A DNA stretch of 64,000 nucleotides from Limnanthes douglasii subsp. nivea (taxonomy: Eukaryota; Streptophyta; Magnoliopsida; Brassicales; Limnanthaceae), in contig JAUPFV010000004.1 of assembly GCA_036936605.1 (NCBI GenBank), positions 296,836,009-296,900,008 of the forward strand, given 5' to 3'. The position numbers and the translations under genes are program-made. Under the pieces are notes generated by a model, which ran no database searches, had not been told where the DNA came from, and saw only the letters and a list, made by a program, of their open reading frames with translations. Positions 21,161 through 32,237 of the stretch are shown here, in pieces (within the stretch, counting starts at the first letter, position 1; every line of letters begins with the position of its first letter).

Positions 21161-24100
21161 TTACTTGGGGGACAGTCTAATCGGACAGATTGAGAATGCA
21201 ATACACCGTGCAGCTTTTGCCAGCATAAATCGTTCATTTTCAGTTAACGGTCTTTCGATCACCTTCACTATATTTACATCCTGTTATATTACGAGGAGAT
21301 ACAAATATTTAAAGAGAGACGGTGACTAAAATAATATAAGCAATGCTAGTAATGCCCATCTGACAACGAGATTGATAGCTAGCAACACACAATGGTGGTC
21401 CTGACTCCTGACCAAATTTAAATTGCCTGTGAAGGAGGAATAGGTACCAAAGATAAGGAAATTAATTGCGGTTTTAGATTAATAATTGAGCTGGCCCTGG
21501 ACCAATATGGTGTGAAGAGAATAACTAGAGCATGGGGTCTCCATTAGGGGTTATTGCCATACATGAAATGTGGGTCTGTCATGGGACGGGGGTCTCAGGG
21601 ATTGAGTGCAGAAGAGGACGGTTCAGAGAAATTTAAAACTAAAGCACGTACTCTTGATTTTGAATCTTTTGTCTTTTGGGTGTTGGAGACAACTACGCGG
21701 GAATCTGTATATTTACCTTTTTTTGTTTTTGAACTAAAGCCTTGACGCTAGCAATATCACCGACGATGATCACGTTGTTCGTGTTACCACTTTCATCTCT
21801 TTCTGTTGGTGAAGCTGTTGAGTGCCGCCATTGTCCGTTTGTGATATATTTGTAGTAATATCTGAAAAGTGATTTACGATATTAACAAAATCATAGGATT
21901 AGCACCATCTTAGAGCTAATAAGAATCGTAATACTTACTTTCCTTGTGCTAGTTTAACTTCGATTTCGTATCTTGGACCACCCTTGTGTGTTGCTTTTAT
22001 CGGTTCTTTCCAGTTTCCAGTAAAGTCTCCAACTAAGAGTACGTCCTCCCCCTGTTATGCAACACGGAGGGGTCGGTTGGTGCCACTGAGCTTAGTAGTT
22101 TATAGTAATAAAAGTCTTTGGTTGGTCCAACTATGAAAAAAATAATGCCAACAATAATCGCTAGTTGCCATAAGATTGATCATTACCTCGTGACCGTTCC
22201 AGACAAAGATCACAGCATGTGACGGAGGTCCATCATGTATGCCCTTTTCCACCATAGCTATAAGATCCCAGGTTGCCCAAGCAATTGCTGGTCTGCATAA
22301 AACATTAGTGCTTTGCAGTTACGCTTTGCGAAAGTTCGATATATTGACATGGATAAATTTGCATCATATTGACGAAACCGTGTTGTATTCGTACAAATAA
22401 CAAATTAAACTCGCTCCAATTTCTGTTTCCTTCACTATTTCAGTAAAATGCGTTGTTCAATTTGATACAAAACATGAACGACTGTGAATATCAGTGCCAA
22501 CAGAAGTGGCACGCAAAATCTTTACATGGTTTTTATCATTTGCACATGTGAAAAAGTGAAAAGACGTGGCATGCAATTATATTATGACCATCGGCTCTAT
22601 GATGATATAGTTGCACCGGAGGTATTGGAAACGAACCTGTCCGGTTTGCATGAGTGCAATCCAGTGACAAAGTTATAAGCCGCATGAAGAGAAGTATCAG
22701 TCATCCAGTGCAGATAAGCAATCACACAGGCAGGAGCACGATTAAGACCACTAGTACATGTCAAAAACACATGATGGTTCTTTTTCAACAAACGTAATAG
22801 GAGCCCTACGCAAAAAGGTAGTTTCTTTCTCATATCAAACGAATCTGCATCCCTGCAAACGGACCTTATCATATCTCTCTACCTCATGCACGTAAAAACA
22901 TTCTGCTTTATAGTTCCTTCGAGTTTCTCGGCTATACACGCTAGATAGATTTATTCAGACTATTACATTCCAAATTAGATACGTTCCGTAATACTAAGAC
23001 TACGTAACAAGACATTTAAAGAAATTTACGGACCTTATAGGATAATTAATCATTAGGATATCAAACTTTTGGCATGATGCATTGATTGCTTTCGAGTCAA
23101 TTCCCCAATTTTCTGCTTCAACTTCACTTTGGAAATTTAGTATAGCAGTGACGCCCTGATACAAAAATTTCATAGCTTTTGAACATAACCCGTAAGAAAC
23201 TACGAAATTTCAGGTTTGTGAAATATTAATCGACAAATATAGCCTTCTGGTCAAATAGATACTCACTCCAGCGGACAAATGTTGCACATCAGCTTCTGTT
23301 TGAATACAAGAACCCACGTGAATTTGGTCCGTAATCTATAAAATGAAGAAAAAAAACACTAATTAGAAGAGGTAAATATCGGCAACTAGAAAATCTCTTT
23401 TCCTCGACAAAAAGGAAACGAAGCATCACACCTTACTATATCGCATTCCAAAAGCGTGGTTATATTGTAGCTCTCCTTTGGAACGATCCAGAGCTTTAAT
23501 ATATTCTTCGAGAGGGAAATTCCCATGACCCCATTCTCCATCTCCCGGCTCCGCCTCAGTAAAGATCGAAACTATCGGGCTGATGGGTGGAGCCATAACA
23601 TTTTTCGGTGATTGTGATCGAACACTTTCATTTCGCTCACTTAAAAGCTTCCATCCTTGGGTTGTTAGGAACTTCGAAGAAAACGTTACGAACCCAGAAT
23701 TCCCACCGACTTCAGAAGACGTTTTCAAATTTGACGCGAACACGTTTTTGTTCCAGGTAGCAACTGACACTCGGCCTCGGTTATAAAGAATATCAAGATC
23801 GCTAAAGTAATGTAGCAGTTGAATCGGAAAAGGAGAGAAAGGTCGTTCTAGAACAAGACTAAATGACCCCGTCTTCTCTGCAAGCATCTGCCTGAATAAA
23901 CCAAAAATTCGATGAACAGAACGTAAAGCCTGCAGCCAAGCCAAAAAAAAAAAAATACAATCTTTTGAATTTTGCCAAGTTCATAGCGGAATCCAGTAAT
24001 ATAGCTAATAATATTTCAGACAGCTGAATCTAGTGAAATTGACAAATGACAACACTCACATTACAGAATCATATAACAACATGAATCCACTACTACAGCT

Positions 24101-25751
24101 TATAGTAGAAAGATCATCAGACGGAAGTAAATTTCAATTATGATATCTAATTCATTCTTTGAACTGTTGAGAATACATGGTATTATCCATTTTGGACTCT
24201 AAAGTTTGAACGGTTTTATTCTTGGTACACTCCTAAAGAAACTTGCGGACTTGGCTCTCATACCATGTTGTCGAGAATATATAAATATGGACCGGATCTC
24301 ACTCGCTATTATGATATTAGTGATATTGTCAATTAGGGTATGATATTGTCGTGTTGGGCGCGAGGTGCTTTTAAGATTCATCTTTTTTATATCTACGTTA
24401 TTATGGTGTTTTGAATCGTAGCGAGTCGCTTGACTATCCACCTTCGTGACAAATAGCCCATCGACTACTTTGACTATCCACTTTCGTGACAGATAGCCCA
24501 TCGACTACTTTGACTATCCACTTTCGTGATAGATAGAACTCGACTAAAAAACGTCCGATTTTAATGTATTTGTTATCCATTTTGGATAAAATTAATCTCT
24601 CGCGCATGTTTATTTAGGAGACTAACTTTGTCGAAAATTGATAGTTAAATAACTAACTTTGTCAAAAATTGATAGCCGCAGAACTAATTATCACGAAATT
24701 GGATAGCCGCGAAACTATTTATGACGAAAATGGATAGTCGAACAAAACTATTTATCACGAAAATTGATAGTTAAACACTTTAACATTCATCTTTTCTTTT
24801 CTATATAGTCGAACAAAACTATTTATCACGAAAATGGATAGTTAAACTCTTCAACATTCGCGATTATGGTGTTTTGAACCGTAGTTAGTCGGTTGACTAT
24901 ATACGTTCGTGACAAATTAAATTCATCTTCTGCGCATGTTTATTTAGGAGACTAACTTTATCGAAAATTGATAGACGAATAACTATTTTTCACAAAATTG
25001 GATATCCGCAAAACTATTTATCACGAAAATGGACAATGGACAGTGGAACGAACTATTTATCACGAAAATGGATAATTTATTCGCTAAACTAACTTTATCC
25101 GAAATGAATTGGCAAATAATTAAATCCGAATTATTACGATCCAACATGAATTCCAAACCAAGAACACCAAATTGAAGAAAACAAAATGAATATGGATAAG
25201 TTGGTTCCTTACTTTGTATCACCAAAGTCCTTAACATCAACAAGTTTGCCACCGGAAGACTCACCGGCCTTCTTCAATGCATCTCCGACCATAATAATTC
25301 TTGATTTCTCCGAATTGCTCTACACACACAAATAAAATAAAATGTACGAAGATTTTTCATAGCGTGTACGAAGATTTTTCAACATAAAATCAACACCCAG
25401 AAAACTCTTTCAACAACATAAAGGCATACGTACTCCTTTTTTCATAGCGTGTACGAAGATTTTTCCATCAGTCGATAACGCAAAGCGAATTCCAAGAGGT
25501 TTCTCGAGTGTCACCATGTACTCGTTCAGATTCATCTTCAACGAAGAAGAAGAAGAAGACATTGCATAAACTTTGAAAATAGCTCCTACTCCTTTGTGAC
25601 TGAGCTTATACAATCGTGGTTCTCTGCCATTGAACAGACGAGGATCTCTGCTCCAAAACGACGATGTCATGGAGGAGGGTTTGTGGATTTTTGTTGTGGT
25701 GGGTCGATCGAGGTAAGTGGAAAAGGGCTGCAGAGATTGAGAAGAAGACAT
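21161..25751 (-). CDS. LSF1: LSF1, starch-granule phosphatase-like protein of starch degradation
   Basis: Ten exons on the minus strand: 25751-25434, 25319-25213, 23891-23432, 23335-23267, 23155-23034, 22852-22637, 22292-22187, 22051-21939, 21861-21717 and 21280-21161. All introns obey GT-AG, and the 1776 nt join in frame to 591 aa, which is, as I recall, the length of Arabidopsis LSF1. Residues about 1-60 are Ser/Thr-rich, like a chloroplast transit peptide. A PDZ-like domain follows (EKPLGIRF, about 75-160). The dual-specificity phosphatase domain (about 296-440) has the signature CTSGLNR at 391-397, with Cys and Arg present. A CBM48 starch-binding module (about 457-524, FVWNGHE...GDFTGNWKEP) and a conserved C-terminal helix (PLTENERFMLAKAARC) complete it. 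In Arabidopsis, LSF1 acts at the starch granule surface with beta-amylases. Intron 2 (1321 bp) is expanded by repeats. A LINE lies about 480 bp upstream of the start codon. Confidence 0.95.
24253..24370 (-). repeat. Diverged TRIM-like LTR remnant in LSF1 intron 2
   Basis: The plus strand reads ggctctcataccatgttg followed by gagaatata, close to the gctctgatacca / tgttgggaatata junction (reverse-complement Met-tRNA primer site plus LTR end) of the complete TRIM at 50271-50928. Two tatgatatt(a)gt words follow, as in that LTR. The match is partial and was found by eye. The orientation would be the same as the LSF1 transcript. Confidence 0.45.
24402..25070. repeat. Nested degenerate tandem repeats in LSF1 intron 2
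   Basis: A 40-bp unit (ttgactatccac(c/t)ttcgtga...) occurs nearly three times at 24430-24535. A family of roughly 35-50-bp units built on ctatttatcacgaaaatggatag fills 24630-25070. Larger blocks are also duplicated: gtgttttgaa(t/c)cgtag...cgtgac at about 24410 and 24870, and gcgcatgtttatttaggaga at 24604 and 24932, an offset of some 330-460 bp. The array accounts for most of the unusual length of this intron. Confidence 0.8.
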
Positions 25752-26234
25752 TGTTGATTGTTGATTGTGGTTGTGGAGTTGAGAGTAAGTGTGAAAAGCT
25801 TGGTTTTTTAATTAATGGGGATTGAGGAAGAAAGCGAAAGAGGGAACAGAAAAAGGCAATTTTGAATTGTCACGTTGTGTTCAGTTTTATTAGCTGATTA
25901 CGTGACACGTGGAGACTTCTATCATCTGACCCAAACCAAAGTGAAGTGAAGTGACCTGGTCTGAAAGTAGTATCTAGCGAGCGACTTTAAACTTGGTTTT
26001 GATTTACACTTTACAAAAGAAGGGTTTTATCTTCTAATTAGTGTTTAAAATTTTATCTTAATCGCGATTAGAAATAGATAAGTTTTATTTGCCGTCATTC
26101 CGATTTGATATCTGTGTTTCGGTGTTGAGAATCTCAGATTGAATTTTAAGTGAATTTTATTATGAATTTAATCATTTAGAATATATTAAATTAGATTTAA
26201 AATTACTTTAGTAATATATTAATATAAAATATGA
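25752..26234. other. LSF1 upstream region
   Basis: This is the presumed LSF1 promoter and 5' leader. Apart from the ACGTG pair at 25899-25912 I see no other clear element. The left end of a LINE begins at about 26235. Confidence 0.55.
25899..25912. promoter_or_regulatory. Paired ACGTG elements with a perfect G-box upstream of LSF1
   Basis: The sequence TACGTGACACGTGG holds two ACGTG cores, the second in a palindromic CACGTG G-box (25906-25911), about 155 bp upstream of the LSF1 start codon. G-boxes and tandem ABRE-like cores are bound by bZIP and bHLH factors (light, clock, abscisic acid). This fits a leaf starch gene, but binding is inferred. Confidence 0.5.
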
Positions 26235-27575
26235 TTATTATTTTTGGTTGAAAAAATGCATTAAATAATAATAAAAAAAAGTTCTTACAAATACGTGGGG
26301 CATATCCCGAGGACTGGTTTAAGAGCCCAAAAAGAGGAACCGAAGAAAATTGATTTAAACTTGACCAAACAAAAACAGCAAAGAAAGGGGATGTGCTACG
26401 ACCAATATGTTCGAAGAGACAAGTACTAGAAGCTTCGTAAGTGAACAAAGACTGATATGACCAAATAGACTAAGAAGTAGCGTCGTAATTCAGTAAAGCT
26501 AGCAAACGAATAGTGATAGAAGTCTGCAATAATAAAAACAAAATAACATTAAGTTAGAGACTAAATGGATTGTGAAGGCCAAACAACCTTAGTACCATAA
26601 AATCTGAACCGCAGGTCAGAAATCACGCGGTAAGATATTGCAAAGGCTAGGGTAGGCAAGGAGCTAAAAATTCTAGCATTCCTCTCACACCAGACATGGT
26701 AGAGGACGACGCCAGAGCAGGTACGACAAAGGTGTCGTGAACTGGATGTAGGCTAGTTGGACGCCTCATGGATCCCGAGACCCAATTATTATTGTAACTA
26801 AAAGAAAAACCGAGCTTAAAGCTTGCATAATCTCAGATGCTCTGAGTGTAGTTACAGTCGTAAAAGATGTTATTAATGGATTCGGAGGCAGAATTGCATA
26901 AGATACAATTCAGGGGAGTGTTTAAACCCCAACTCAGAAGCTTATCACGGGTGGAAGCTTCCCTCGGATAGCAAGCCAAAGGATGAACGAGTGGCGGGAA
27001 ATATTGAATTTATGCCATACTAACCCTGCCCATCCAACACAGGGGATAGGAGAACGGATGACGTTGTAGGTATCTTTAATAGTGATCTTCGTGATTCCTC
27101 TCTTAGCGATCCAATAGTGGACGTCCTTGCTCAGGATGCAGGGAGGATGGAGGGAGAGGATGAGATGGTTGATCTCCTACAAAGTACGATGGTTTCCAGC
27201 ACTAGCAAACCTTAAGTGAGGTGACCAATTCCAGAGACCATCGCGGATGATATCGGAAACCTTGAGGTCACACCCCATACGAGAATCCCGAACAATACTA
27301 AGCCCATAGTGGTTGACCAGAGAGGTTGAGAGCAACCACGGGTCAAACCAGAATGAGGTTTTCTCTCCGTTACCAATCGCCACCCTATACAATTTGCTAG
27401 CAAGAGGCCTAAGATTTAAAATTTTCCTCCAAGTCCAGGAGGGAGAAGAGTCAACCTTTAAAGACCAGAAGTTATTGTCTTTAATCTTCTCAGAGTAAAT
27501 CCAGTCACACCAGATTGAGTTGTCTTGTTTACTAATGATGGACCACAAATGTTTGAGGACGGCCGCCTGATTATT
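26235..27575 (-). mobile_element. 5'-truncated LINE, second copy of the 12324 family
   Basis: The minus strand encodes the C-terminal part of L1 ORF2, open at 27548-27177 with WSIISKQDNSIWCDWIYSEK, PSWTWRKILNLRPLASKLYR, FWFDPWLLSTSL and DLKVSDIIRDG. The zinc-binding region and 3' end follow in broken frames. The 3' end (plus-strand tggggcatatcccgagga at 26296) matches the LINE at 12324, as do blocks around 26575-26610. The A-rich 3' tail appears as an AT-rich run near 26229-26270. It is more severely 5'-truncated than the first copy. It lies just upstream of LSF1 in the same orientation. Confidence 0.85.
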
Positions 27576-30519
27576 ATCGTATAAAGTAGTTAAAAAACAA
27601 GCCTAAGAGATAAATGATAGCATAGTAAATTTCATAATAAATTTGTCAATTATAAAATAATATTTATTTTAATTTTTTTTGTAAAAAATATTTATTTTGA
27701 ACCGGAGCAATAATTTTCGTTTTTAAAGGAGAAAACAAAAGTTTGTAAAGCTACATAGCCAAAACTGAAAAGAGATTCTAAAGTCATTAAGATACCAAAT
27801 TTGATTTATAAATTTGTTATATTCATCCTATCAAAGAATAAACTTGATCTTATATTACACATCATTTAAATATAGAAAAAACAATTATGATATATAAAAT
27901 ATGAAAATATTTCAACTAGTATAACTGAACTAACTCAAGAAACTAAGAATAATTTTTTTTATTAGATTTATCTCTCAATTATTAGTTTCTGAATCCTTTA
28001 CAATAAAGTTCAAGATGTGAAATTCATTTTTTAAAAAGTTAGTTACAAATATTACAAAATTATCATCTAACTGCATAGGATATTCTAGTAATATTAAATA
28101 ATGTTTTAGAAGACTCTAAAATGTTCTTGAGTATTCTTCAACATGTCAGCCTTTATCTGTTTGATTTAACCTGAGTTTATACATGAACCATCTCGTATGA
28201 TTATCCTTATATAATTTATCCGCTTTTATCAACTTACTCTTTATAATGAGATTTTCATTATACTTAATAGATTTTGGATTATCAATTCTTCACATGTCTA
28301 TATTGATAAAATCAAACCCATTCCATGATCGTCAAATGTGATTATTTCATGTTACTTCCTTGACTTAATCCGTTTAATCCTCTTGCTAGGGTCGTCTCAA
28401 TATTCGAAGTAAATTCCTTCTTCAATTACACTTTTTATATATAAATTGAGTCTATATTTTTAGGGTAGCCATCATATTAAACCTCTCGTATGGTCATCAT
28501 AATGGATACGAGCCCCTTTATGTTTGATGGAACATGATGTGGGTGAACGACATTTAACTTTTCAATAAGGATATATGACATCGAGAGAATGTGACCTTAT
28601 CGTGGTTTGGTTATAGTTCTTTAGTATAATTTAATAGTTAAGTACTATGAAACGAGGTAAAGGTGTTATGTTGATGTTTCACCATAATTCTTAAGTATAA
28701 TCCTTATAGTTAAGGACTAAATGATGAAGTAAAGGTCGTTTTATTGTTAGAATTAATGACATGCATCCCTCATTTTTTTCTGAAAAACTTAGGCAGTGCT
28801 TTCCTCACAAATACCCAACTTATTATGTTATTTGATAAACAAAAATTTAAAAACTCTGCATGTTATACACCCGTCTTCATTGAGCATGAAATTTCATCAT
28901 CTTCATTTGTTTCTTAATCTAAGAGTATTTGTTCAAAATTGATCTATATATAAAGGTTTCAAAATTTTCATTTAGTTATTCTCGAGGCCTTCTCTTTTTA
29001 GAATATTTTATACAATTTATATTTCATAAGTACCTTGCATTCCCTTTTTTACCAGTGCATTTAGAGTCACCACAAGCACATAATATTGTTAGTAATAATA
29101 ATAATACTATGAGATTAAGCGAATGTGAGATGCTGGAATCCATGTAGGATAAAGTTACACGTATACATAATCGAAATGGTCAAATGGATGATATGATTCA
29201 ATAATGGGAGAGGAATTGGGTAATATGCAACAATTGGGCGTGGAATTGAGTACTAAGTTTGGGCAGTTAGAGCTGCAACAATAGATATATCTACTCGATT
29301 TTGATAATTACCGATAGTTCTCTCATAACTACTTCGAATAGACCCATGTGCGACTGAATTAGACCTATGTTTATGATCACAACCTTGTTGGATATCATGC
29401 TCCTCCCCCTCTTCCATCTACCGACGTTGTTGGACCTTCATCCGTGGGGGTACTCTTTTAACTGTAGTTGATATTAATGCAATAAATAATGATGAAAAAT
29501 AATATTCGAATAAGATGGATATATAATGATAATGTATGAATGTTAAACATTTTATTTATTTGGTTTACTATATTGTATCATGAAATTTATTTTATTTATG
29601 CTTTTAGTAGTCTATTATATCGAGTCTAACTTTTCAAATGCAATAATTTCATGGGCTAGGCTAAAACGAAACCCATTATTGTTGGAACAACACCTTCAAA
29701 CCGATTTTTTTTATATATTTTAAAAAGAAATTTTCTAAAATAGTATACCTTACAAAAACCTTTATTTGAACCTAGTTATCCATGTTTTATCTTACCTACT
29801 ATCACTACTCATAAGGATGAAAATATTTGAAGGGTAAATCGAACAAAGGTCAACATTTATTTTATCATGTATTTTATACAATTAAAATTTTATTATTTAT
29901 TTATTTATTGGTTAATGGGCTTAATGGGCTTTGGATATGAACTTTTGACGGTGGACTTTGTTCGACCCGTTAAGCCCATTAAGGTAATTCACTATATAAA
30001 AATACTTTTGTACATAAATGGTAGCCTGTAAAACATTTTATTTCTGAAATTATACTTTCTCTCTCTATAAACATTTACTTAACCAAATCTTTTATATTTC
30101 TACTATGTAAAAAAAAACTAATTACTCCATATCACATTACCAAATAACTCTTTTGATAAAATTTATTTATATCAACTACTAAGTAAGAAACACTAAATCT
30201 AACAAAAAAACATACTTAAATCCATACAAACATTTTAATACTTTAAATTTTAAAATTATTTAGTGGATGTACATTTGTGATATAAATACAATAAAAGTGT
30301 ACATTTCATATACAAATCAAACTTCTCAGAATTCTCTTTTTTAAGAATTCGAACCCCATTCTATAGCTTCAGCCATGACTCGTTCACATTTTTGCTCTTT
30401 GTATTCGTTATTTAATTTTTTTTTATGTTCATGAGATGAACTAAGAATGGTTGAAAGCTCATTACACTGAGAACATAAAAATGTATAGAGATATAAACAT
30501 ATCTTAAACACAAATAAAA
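27576..30519. other. AT-rich intergenic DNA, one possibly decayed coding stretch
   Basis: No intact gene. At 29140-29460 the plus strand gives a broken but coding-like translation (MQQLGVELSTKFGQLELQQ, then HNLVGYHAPPPLPSTDVVG), perhaps the relic of a transposon ORF. A short inverted repeat of ttaatgggcttaa lies at about 29919 and 29979. A partly repeated segment (agttaag.act...aagtaaaggt) recurs near 28640 and 28710. The rest shows nothing. Confidence 0.4.
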
Positions 30520-30822
30520 TTACTCATTGTTTTCACTTACTAACGTAACCGGATTTTGTTCTTCATTCGTCATTGTGTTGTCAATGGCTCTTTTTTCACT
30601 AATCAATTTCAAAAAGAGAACACCCAAAACTGTAAACATTAGGAGTGCAACATCCAAAATCGTGTTGCATGTGTACGTGCATCCGGTAAATTTCTCGCAC
30701 CCATCATATGAAGAACAACCGGATTCACGCACAATCCGTGCATGAATCCAGATGTTCTTCGCACGCAAGATGAACGAATTTAAATCGACAACAATGGTTG
30801 CTCCCAATTCATATATCCTTAG
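30520..30822 (-). CDS. Hypothetical small exon with one membrane segment and clustered cysteines
   Basis: An open minus-strand frame of about 100 codons runs from a stop at about 30823 to TAA at 30520. I do not recognise the family. It carries a Cys cluster (GCSSYDGCEKFTGCTYTC) followed at once by a hydrophobic segment (ILDVALLMFTVLGVLFLKLI) long enough to cross a membrane, then a polar tail. There is no ATG near the beginning, so it would have to be a 3' exon of a spliced gene or a relic. Codon composition is less AT-biased than the flanks, which is the main reason for listing it. No matching upstream exon was found. Confidence 0.3.
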   Translation of the reverse strand, partial: LRIYELGATIVVDLNSFILRAKNIWIHARIVRESGCSSYDGCEKFTGCTYTCNTILDVALLMFTVLGVLFLKLISEKRAIDNTMTNEEQNPVTLVSENNE

Positions 30823-31715
30823 TTACTTGAACAAATCTAACAAAAATGCAGCCAAATCGTAGACGTGGAACTAACCTAAACTATAGAATGACTATAAATA
30901 AAAAACAACTATAAATACTGGAAAATTCGATTCTTCATACAAAATTTTTAACCTTAAATATCACTAAAAATATATATTGAAAATTAAAAAAAATACATCA
31001 ATAGCTAAATCGTACCTTAACAACGTTGTGTAGTCGGATTTTGAAAATCTTATTTTTTATGAAATGGATATTTTAAAAGATTTAGGATTTGAATAAAGAG
31101 TTTATGTTGAATTTGAGAAAATAAAAAGTTTATATCAATAAACTTTTTGTAATTACTGATGGTAAATCTATAAATGCGAGTGATCGTGGTACAACATAAT
31201 CGAATCTTGTTTCAACAAAAAGAATATCCCGTTTAATCTAACCGTAACTTTATTCCAGTGATGTATTCAACTCTTTTTCATATTTTAACTATTTTATTTA
31301 TGATAATCTTGTTTTATTTTTTTAATTAAAAATTATTTTTAATAAAAATAATATTTAAATCATAAAATATAACACTCAACTTCGGTCTACACTAAACGAA
31401 AACAATTAATATTTTGGTACCATGAAGAATTACGTAATTATATAAATTTATATCAAATGAACCATTTTTATTGATTTCGTTTTGTATTTGCACTCAATTG
31501 AATATACAAATCGAAACAAACAAAACTTATTACCCATATAAAACAAAACCACCAAAAATAACAGTTTTGATAAAAATAAATTACCAACCGAATTTAACTT
31601 TTCAAATCAATACTTTAATCAATTAACAAATTTTGCACAATTTCACCTCATTGCATATATTTTTTACCTAAATATAAAATTCAAATATAAAATAATAAGT
31701 AGAATTTTCAAAAAG
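30823..31715. other. AT-rich intergenic DNA
   Basis: I see no gene, RNA or repeat structure in this stretch between the small exon and the start of the LINE. Confidence 0.6.
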
Positions 31716-31720
31716 AAAAA

Positions 31721-32237
31721 TTGGATGTTGAAAATATTATTAATAATGTTGAAGATGTTAACAAGGTGGATAGTAAAAATAGTCAGCCTGCTGTTCAAGA
31801 TACAAGTAAACAAAATACTAATGACACTATTTTTTTAAAAGGTTTATTCAAGAAGACTTAAGTCTATGATTACTACTAAAGACATTCCTGTTGAGGTGCC
31901 TAGTAACCCTGGAGCTGATATAGACATTCCTGTTGGAGCTGCTAGTGACTCTGGTAACCTTGGTGATTCTTTGAAGCAGGATTTGGAGTTGATCAGTGCA
32001 CTTCAGGGTCTTGATCAGGTTCAGATTGCTGATGTTACTGTGCATTCTCCTAAGCAAAGTAACATGGGGAGTTGCAACCCTTCCCCTGAGGTGGCTTCTC
32101 CTAGTTCTTCTGAAGATGGCTTCACTTCCATTATTCGTAATAAGTTGAAATCTGCAAGTAAAAGCAGGAGTAAAAGGTTAAATATTAAATCTCTTCATAA
32201 AAGAGACAAAAGTAATTCATACTCTTTATCTGAATGA
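31721..32237 (+). pseudogene. LINE ORF1, C-terminal fragment
   Basis: The reading frame starts truncated near 31721 (LDVENIINNVEDVNKVD), shifts at a T-run near 31830, and continues from 31866 to a TGA at 32235-32237. The sequence is Ser/Asp-rich and ends in a Lys/Arg-rich tail (KLKSASKSRSKRLNIKSLHK), as in nucleic-acid-binding plant LINE ORF1 proteins. No zinc knuckle is left. Its stop overlaps the ORF2 start as ATGA. Confidence 0.65.

Noticed and set aside
24402..25070. Repeat field considered as a CRISPR-like array
   Set aside because: Units are tandem and degenerate without unique spacers, and lie in a plant intron.
30345..30375. ggggttcgaattc (minus strand) resembling a tRNA T-arm or SINE B-box
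   Set aside because: No matching A-box, acceptor stem or anticodon arm could be built around it.
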